A stretch of 64,000 bases of DNA from Chloroflexota bacterium (GTDB lineage Bacteria > Chloroflexota > Limnocylindria > Limnocylindrales > CSP1-4). Numbering within the stretch: the stretch's first letter is position 1; every line of letters begins with the position of its first letter. Location: the NCBI GenBank assembly GCA_004297395.1, contig SCUO01000093.1, positions 124,001-188,000 of the forward strand. Direction: 5' to 3'. The position numbers and the translations under genes were made by a program. Shown in pieces: positions 59,689 through 64,000 of this stretch. The notes beneath the pieces are model-generated. The model saw only the letters and a program-made list of their open reading frames with translations. It was not told the origin of the DNA and did not search any database.

Positions 59689-60521
59689 GCGCGCCCGAGG
59701 AAGGCCTCGACGGCGAGGACGAAGGCGTCCGGGTGGGTATGGTGGGCGGCGTGGGCGGCGCCCTCGATGTGGGCGACCGAGCCGAGGACGAGCCGGGCGT
59801 CGAGGGCGGCGGTCGCTTCGTGGAACGCCGGCTTGCTCGCCGTGCCGAGGACCTGCAGTACGGGCACGGTCACGCCGCCGAGGGCGTCGAGCGAGGCCGC
59901 GGGCGAGCGCTCGGCGTCGAGTTCGCGGGGGATGGTGTGGGCCGCGGCCACTCGGAGCGGCCAGACGGGGGACGCGCGGAAGTCGGCCATGGCGGCGTCG
60001 TCGAATCCCACGACCTCGCGAAAGAACGTCTCGAGCGCGGTCGCCGGGTCACCCTGATCGAGGTGCGCACCGAGTCGGGCCGCAAGGTCGTCGGGCTGGT
60101 ACGGCCAGCCCGCCGGCGCGGGTGCGCCCTCGTAGCACACGACCCGGCGGATGGACGGCGTCACGAGTGACGCACCGAGGGCGCAGCGCCCGCCGTACGA
60201 GTGACCGACGACATCGACCGGTCCGCCGTGCTCGGCGGCGAGCGCCTCGGCGACCGCGGCGACGTCCTTGAACTCGCACTCGATCGCGTAGCCGACGCCG
60301 GTGCCCACGCCGTCACCGGAGGCTCCGCGGCCGCGTCGATCGATCGAGAACAGGCGCCGCCGGCGGCCGAGGAGCGGCCCAACCACGCGGAACGTCAGGT
60401 GGTCGGCGGTCGTGCCGTGGACGAGGACCAGCGGCCGCGTCCCGGGCTCGGCGACTCCCGATTCGAAGACCGCGATCGGTGTCCCGTCGGTCGAGCGGAC
60501 CAGCCGGTCGGGCCCGCTCAC
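59685..60521 (-). CDS. Alpha/beta hydrolase
   Basis: This 278-residue alpha/beta-hydrolase has the oxyanion region PLVLVHGTTADHL near residue 30, the nucleophile elbow VDVVGHSYGGRCALG (Ser near residue 105) and a likely catalytic His in SVAHIEGAAHAAHHT. The substrate is unknown; esterase or haloperoxidase-like activity is possible. The GTG at 60521 overlaps the pgl stop (GTGA), so it is the last gene of the zwf operon and could act on lactones or esters, though no evidence decides this. Confidence 0.85.
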   Translation of the reverse strand: MSGPDRLVRSTDGTPIAVFESGVAEPGTRPLVLVHGTTADHLTFRVVGPLLGRRRRLFSIDRRGRGASGDGVGTGVGYAIECEFKDVAAVAEALAAEHGGPVDVVGHSYGGRCALGASLVTPSIRRVVCYEGAPAPAGWPYQPDDLAARLGAHLDQGDPATALETFFREVVGFDDAAMADFRASPVWPLRVAAAHTIPRELDAERSPAASLDALGGVTVPVLQVLGTASKPAFHEATAALDARLVLGSVAHIEGAAHAAHHTHPDAFVLAVEAFLGRA

Positions 60522-61384
60522 GCCTCGCCCGAGGCCGGCGGCGATGGCGATGCCGTCTCTCCCGCCCGAACCCGTGGCGGGACCTGCGCGGCAGCCGCCT
60601 CGTCGAGGATCCAGGCCGCGCCACGCCGGCGGGCCAGCAGCGCCGGCAGCTCGCGCAGATCCTCGCGCGGCCCAAAGATCCGGCCCAGGATCGCCGCCTT
60701 CACCGGCCCGTGGGCGACGACCAGCGGCAGGCGCGCGGCGTCGAGGATCCGTGGGTGCAGGGTGATCCGCTCGACCCGCGGCGCGATGTGGGTCGGGGCG
60801 GGCACGGCCTGGACCCACGCCGGGTCGTCCCAGGTTGCGGAGCCCGGGAAGACCGAGAAGAGGTGTCCGTCCGTGCCGATCCCGACGAGGACGATGTCGA
60901 GGACCGGGAACCCCGCCGCACCGATCGGGAGGCCCGCGGCGTGGAGGGTTTCGGCGTAGCGAGTGGCCGCCCAGGCCGGCGACTGGCCGCCGGCGATGGC
61001 CTCGCCGGTCGGGACGACGTGGACCTGGGCCGTCGGCATCGGGACCTCGCGGAGGAGGAGATCCCAGCACGCCAGGGCGTTCGAGAGGGGGTCGTCCGGC
61101 GGGGCCCAGCGGTCGTCGCCCCACCACAGGTGGACACGCTCCCAGGGCACCCTGCCGTGGAGCGGCTCTCGGGCGAGGTGGCGGTAGATCGCGCCGGGAG
61201 TGGTGCCACCCGTCGTCGCCCAGTGGGCCACGCCGCGAGCCTCGACGGCGCTCGAGAGCGCGGCCGCGATCCGGCGAGCCGCCTCGGCCGACGCCGCGTC
61301 GCCGTCGGGCAGGACGACGACCTCCGGCTCGCCGGGTCCACCCGGCCCGGTGCGATCGTGGCGGGCGCCGCCGGGCGCGCTCAC
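60518..61384 (-). CDS. pgl: 6-phosphogluconolactonase
   Basis: Pgl hydrolyses 6-phosphogluconolactone in the oxidative pentose phosphate pathway. The 288-residue protein has the NagB-like fold with HWATTGGTTPGAIYRHLA near residue 54, VHLWWGDDRWAPPDDPLSN near residue 83 and the family signature IVLVGIGTDGHLFSVFPG near residue 164. It follows opcA on the same strand with 21 bp between, consistent with a zwf-opcA-pgl operon. The start is GTG at 61384; a longer form has no support. Confidence 0.92.
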   Translation of the reverse strand: MSAPGGARHDRTGPGGPGEPEVVVLPDGDAASAEAARRIAAALSSAVEARGVAHWATTGGTTPGAIYRHLAREPLHGRVPWERVHLWWGDDRWAPPDDPLSNALACWDLLLREVPMPTAQVHVVPTGEAIAGGQSPAWAATRYAETLHAAGLPIGAAGFPVLDIVLVGIGTDGHLFSVFPGSATWDDPAWVQAVPAPTHIAPRVERITLHPRILDAARLPLVVAHGPVKAAILGRIFGPREDLRELPALLARRRGAAWILDEAAAAQVPPRVRAGETASPSPPASGEA

Positions 61385-61405
61385 CTCAGCGCCCCGCCGG
61401 CGGGG

Positions 61406-62656
61406 TCATCCGCGCCCGCCCAGGTCGGCGGCCGCGACGAGCGCCGCCGTGGCGACCGGGTCGCGCCCGACCGATTCGATCGTCTCGGCCAGGAGCTCGA
61501 CCTCCGTCCGGCGCGGGGCATGGAACCGTCGGGCCGGCAGCTCCGCCCCATCGAGCGTGGCCCGGACAATGACCGCCTCGGCCTCGGCCGTGACGCGGAT
61601 CTCGAGGTCGACCGAGCGTCGCCGAGCCGTGAGCTCGACGGCCAGGGTGGTCCCGGACGGGGTCGGCGATTCCATCGGCACGAGTGCGACGGGGATCCGT
61701 CGCCTGCCCGCCCGGAGGGTGGCGGCCATCGGCGGGCCGAGCTCGGCCGGGTCGTCCGGGCCGGGCCGCGGATGGAGCGGCTCTGCGACCGTCATCCCGA
61801 GGCGGGTCGCCAGCCAGGCGACGTGGTAGAGCGGCTTGATGACGTTCGTGTCGCCGGCCCCGGCCCCGCGGTGGGCGGCGTACCGCACGGTGATGGTGCG
61901 GATGTCGCCGAGGAACGGCCGCAGCTCGGGCCGGTCGAAGCTCGAGGCAAGGGCCTCGCGCCACCGCGACTGACGGAGCAGGGCGAAGTCGGAGACCGCG
62001 ACGTGGCCCTCGCCCAGGTTGCGGTCGGCCACGATCCGCGCCAGCGCCCCGAGCCGGTCCAGCCCGTCGCCCGACCACGCCGACCCGTCCACCACCAGGC
62101 GATCCGACATCTCGAGGAGCTCCAGCGCCGCCGGGGCGGCCAGGGGCGGGTCGCCTGGCCACCACAGCGTCACCGGCAGGTCGTGGATGAGGAGCGGCGC
62201 GACGATCGCCGAGAGGTGTCGTCCGCACTCACCGCCGGCCGACAGGGCGATGAGCTCGGCGCAGGTCTCGGCCGCGTCGGCCCGGGGCAGGACGCAATGG
62301 GCCTGGATCCGGGCATCCACCCACGACGGGCCGTCGGGATCGACGCTCGAGACGATCAGGGTCCGCGACGGGTGCCGCCCGGCGAGCATCTGGATCACGG
62401 CCGCGGCGTGCTCGCCGATCTCGGGCCGCCGGGCGATGACCACCAGGTTCATCACGCTCGTCCGGGCGGCGACGTGGCGCTCCGGCTCGCCGTGCTCGCC
62501 CTCGGTCGTGAGGGGCGCCTGGGCCCAGATCCTGGCCAGCTCGGCCTCGATCCCGTCGATCGTGCTGGTCCGCGACGACCAGCGCAGGATCGGCTGGCCC
62601 ACCATCGGCGTGGTGGCGAGCGCGCCATTCGAAGCCGTCGGGGCCGGGCCGGTCAT
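61406..62656 (-). CDS. opcA: Glucose-6-phosphate dehydrogenase assembly protein OpcA
   Basis: OpcA promotes oligomerisation and redox activation of G6PDH in cyanobacteria and actinobacteria; family identity here rests on sequence and neighbourhood. The 416-residue protein has RTSVMNLVVIARRPE near residue 67, RTLIVSSVDPDGP near residue 98, an acidic AETCAELIALSAGG, LLIHDLPVTLWWPGDPP near residue 158 and SDRLVVDGSAW. The ATG at 62656 follows the zwf stop by 2 bp. The frame is open further upstream only as a shadow of zwf. Confidence 0.92.
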   Translation of the reverse strand: MTGPAPTASNGALATTPMVGQPILRWSSRTSTIDGIEAELARIWAQAPLTTEGEHGEPERHVAARTSVMNLVVIARRPEIGEHAAAVIQMLAGRHPSRTLIVSSVDPDGPSWVDARIQAHCVLPRADAAETCAELIALSAGGECGRHLSAIVAPLLIHDLPVTLWWPGDPPLAAPAALELLEMSDRLVVDGSAWSGDGLDRLGALARIVADRNLGEGHVAVSDFALLRQSRWREALASSFDRPELRPFLGDIRTITVRYAAHRGAGAGDTNVIKPLYHVAWLATRLGMTVAEPLHPRPGPDDPAELGPPMAATLRAGRRRIPVALVPMESPTPSGTTLAVELTARRRSVDLEIRVTAEAEAVIVRATLDGAELPARRFHAPRRTEVELLAETIESVGRDPVATAALVAAADLGGRG

Positions 62657-62658
62657 CG

Positions 62659-64000
62659 TCAGATCCGTCGCCAGCGACGCCCGTCGCGCTCGATGAGCGC
62701 CTCGGCAGCGTCCGGCCCCCACGTCCCGGCGGCGTAGTTCGGGAACTCCGGGGCCGGCGCGTCGAGCCACGACTCGACGATCGGGGTCGCTATGGACCAG
62801 GCGGCCTCGACCTCGTCTGCCCGGGTGAAGAGCGAGGCGTCGCCGAGCATGACGTCGAGGATCAGGGTCTCGTAGGCATCGGGCGAATCGACGCTGAAGG
62901 CCGAGCCGTAGGTGAAGTCCATCGTCACCGTCCGGATGTCGAGGCCCAGGCCCGGGACCTTCGAGCCGAAGCGCAGCAGGATCCCCTCGTCGGGCTGGAC
63001 CCGGATCGCGAGGAGGTTCGGCTCCGGATCCACGGCGGCGTCCCGGAACAGCCGATGCGGGACCTCCCGGAACTGGATCGCGATCTCGGTGGCTCGCTTC
63101 GGCAGGCGCTTGCCGGCCCGGAGGTAGAAGGGCACGCCGGACCAGCGCCAGTCGTCGATCTGGAAGCGGGCGGCCAGGAACGTCTCGGTCTCCGACAGCG
63201 GATCGACCTCGTGCTCCTCCCGGTAGCCCGCGACCGGCTGGGCCGAGACCCAGCCTGGCCCGTACTGGCCGCGGGCCACGTTGTGGGCGGCATCGGCCCG
63301 GGTCGGGACGGGGATGGCCCGCAGGACCTTGACCTTCTCGTCCCGCAGCGCGTCGGCCTCGAACGTCGCTGGCGGCTCCATGGCGACGAGCGTGAGGAGC
63401 TGGAGGAGGTGGTTCTGGACGACGTCGCGGGTCGCGCCGGTCTCCTCGTAGAACGAGCCCCGCTCCTCGACCCCGATCGATTCGGCCATCGTGATCTGCA
63501 CGTGGTCGACATAGCGGCGGTTCCAGAGCGGCTCGAAGATCCCGTTGCCGAACCGGAAGACCATCAGGTTGCGGACCGTCTCCTTGCCCAGGTAATGGTC
63601 GATTCGGTAGACCTGCGATTCGCGGAAGACCTTGCCGACCTCGCGATTGAGCCGCCGGGCCGAGTCGTAGTCGCGGCCGAACGGCTTCTCGATGACGATC
63701 CGGCGCCAGCCGCCGCCATGGACCTCGTGGTCCAGGCCGCAGCGGCCCAGCTGGCCCACGATGAGCGGGAAGGCGGACGGCTGGGTGGCGAGGTAGAAGA
63801 GCCGGTTGCCATGCGTCCCGTGCTCGCGGTCCATCTCGTCGAGTCGGGCCGTCAGGCGGTCGAAGGCCGCGTCGTCGGTGAAGTCGCCCTGGTGGTAGGC
63901 GATCCGGGCCAGGAACTGGCGGGCCTCCTCGGTCTCCAGCTTGACCCGACACCATTGCTCCAGCGACGCTCCGATCTCGGCCCGGAACGTCTCGTCGTCG
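62659..64000 (-). CDS. zwf: Glucose-6-phosphate 1-dehydrogenase, 5' end beyond the window
   Basis: G6PDH oxidises glucose-6-phosphate to 6-phosphogluconolactone with NADP+. The part in the window runs from near residue 50 to the stop and is open to the edge. The active-site motif RIDHYLGKETVRNLM with the catalytic His is present, as are WRWSGVPFYLRAGKRLPKRATEI and the EKPFGRD block (IEKPFGRDYDSARRL). It heads the zwf-opcA-pgl-hydrolase operon on the minus strand. The start codon and promoter lie beyond 64000. Confidence 0.95.
   Translation of the reverse strand, partial: DDETFRAEIGASLEQWCRVKLETEEARQFLARIAYHQGDFTDDAAFDRLTARLDEMDREHGTHGNRLFYLATQPSAFPLIVGQLGRCGLDHEVHGGGWRRIVIEKPFGRDYDSARRLNREVGKVFRESQVYRIDHYLGKETVRNLMVFRFGNGIFEPLWNRRYVDHVQITMAESIGVEERGSFYEETGATRDVVQNHLLQLLTLVAMEPPATFEADALRDEKVKVLRAIPVPTRADAAHNVARGQYGPGWVSAQPVAGYREEHEVDPLSETETFLAARFQIDDWRWSGVPFYLRAGKRLPKRATEIAIQFREVPHRLFRDAAVDPEPNLLAIRVQPDEGILLRFGSKVPGLGLDIRTVTMDFTYGSAFSVDSPDAYETLILDVMLGDASLFTRADEVEAAWSIATPIVESWLDAPAPEFPNYAAGTWGPDAAEALIERDGRRWRRI

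Overview
The window is about 72% G+C, densely coded on both strands, and has no phage, plasmid or CRISPR module. The gene content points to an uncultivated, soil or freshwater, Chloroflexota-like bacterium, plausibly class Limnocylindria: DUF2339 and DUF2231-Rieske membrane proteins, OpcA with G6PDH, an F420-type PPOX protein, many lipoproteins and no outer-membrane genes. That placement is inference, not a measured result. A second trait is promoter layout. At least 14 protein genes have a TANNNT hexamer 6 or 7 nt before the start codon, which is the geometry expected for leaderless mRNAs. Internal operon genes instead use Shine-Dalgarno sites or ATGA/GTGA overlaps.

The main theme is a selenocysteine-dependent, NAD-linked formate dehydrogenase (FDH) together with everything needed to make it. 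The parts are fdhD (2543-3436), an electron-transfer Fe-S subunit and a NuoE-NuoF fusion (6533-9504), and the molybdopterin catalytic subunit (17425-19347). The catalytic gene is read through an in-frame TGA at 19084-19086, followed by a SECIS-like hairpin with an E. coli fdhF-type GGUCU loop. The Sec machinery lies downstream: selD (26146-27225), tRNA-Sec (28857-28953), a SAM methyltransferase, selA, selB and mobA in one compact run (28974-33550), then a cysteine desulfurase/selenocysteine lyase-like enzyme (33587-34684). The FDH alpha subunit appears split. Its N-terminal Mo-proximal [4Fe-4S] domain ends the separate 6533-7606 gene, about 10 kb from the catalytic part.

Layout: 1-4029 holds DUF2277, DUF4260, a DAP-decarboxylase-like enzyme, a PPOX protein, fdhD and a YdeI-like protein. 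4030-4581 holds a 69-bp tandem repeat and six TGAC-N5-GTCA palindromes upstream of an XRE-like gene. 5358-19347 holds the FDH genes mixed with a Gfo/Idh/MocA oxidoreductase, a DUF2339 giant, a cold-shock protein, a GYD protein, a flavoprotein and two paralogous membrane proteins. 19558-25641 holds secreted proteins, a PhoX-like protein and a two-component system preceded by two overlapping mini-ORFs. 26146-34684 is the selenium region. 34657-41149 holds an amidohydrolase, an MBL hydrolase, a membrane protein, an MFS-methyltransferase pair and an S51-like peptidase. 41472-49708 holds a zinc ribbon protein, an SbcCD-like pair, EamA, a P-loop kinase, Rieske-DUF2231 and MFS. 49705-54075 holds an ABC exporter and a LiaS/NarL-type two-component system, followed by a 244-bp MITE-like element. 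54346-64000 holds a lipoprotein, a secreted trypsin-like protease with FG-GAP repeats, citrate synthase, a PhoD-like phosphatase, and the zwf-opcA-pgl-hydrolase operon cut by the window edge.
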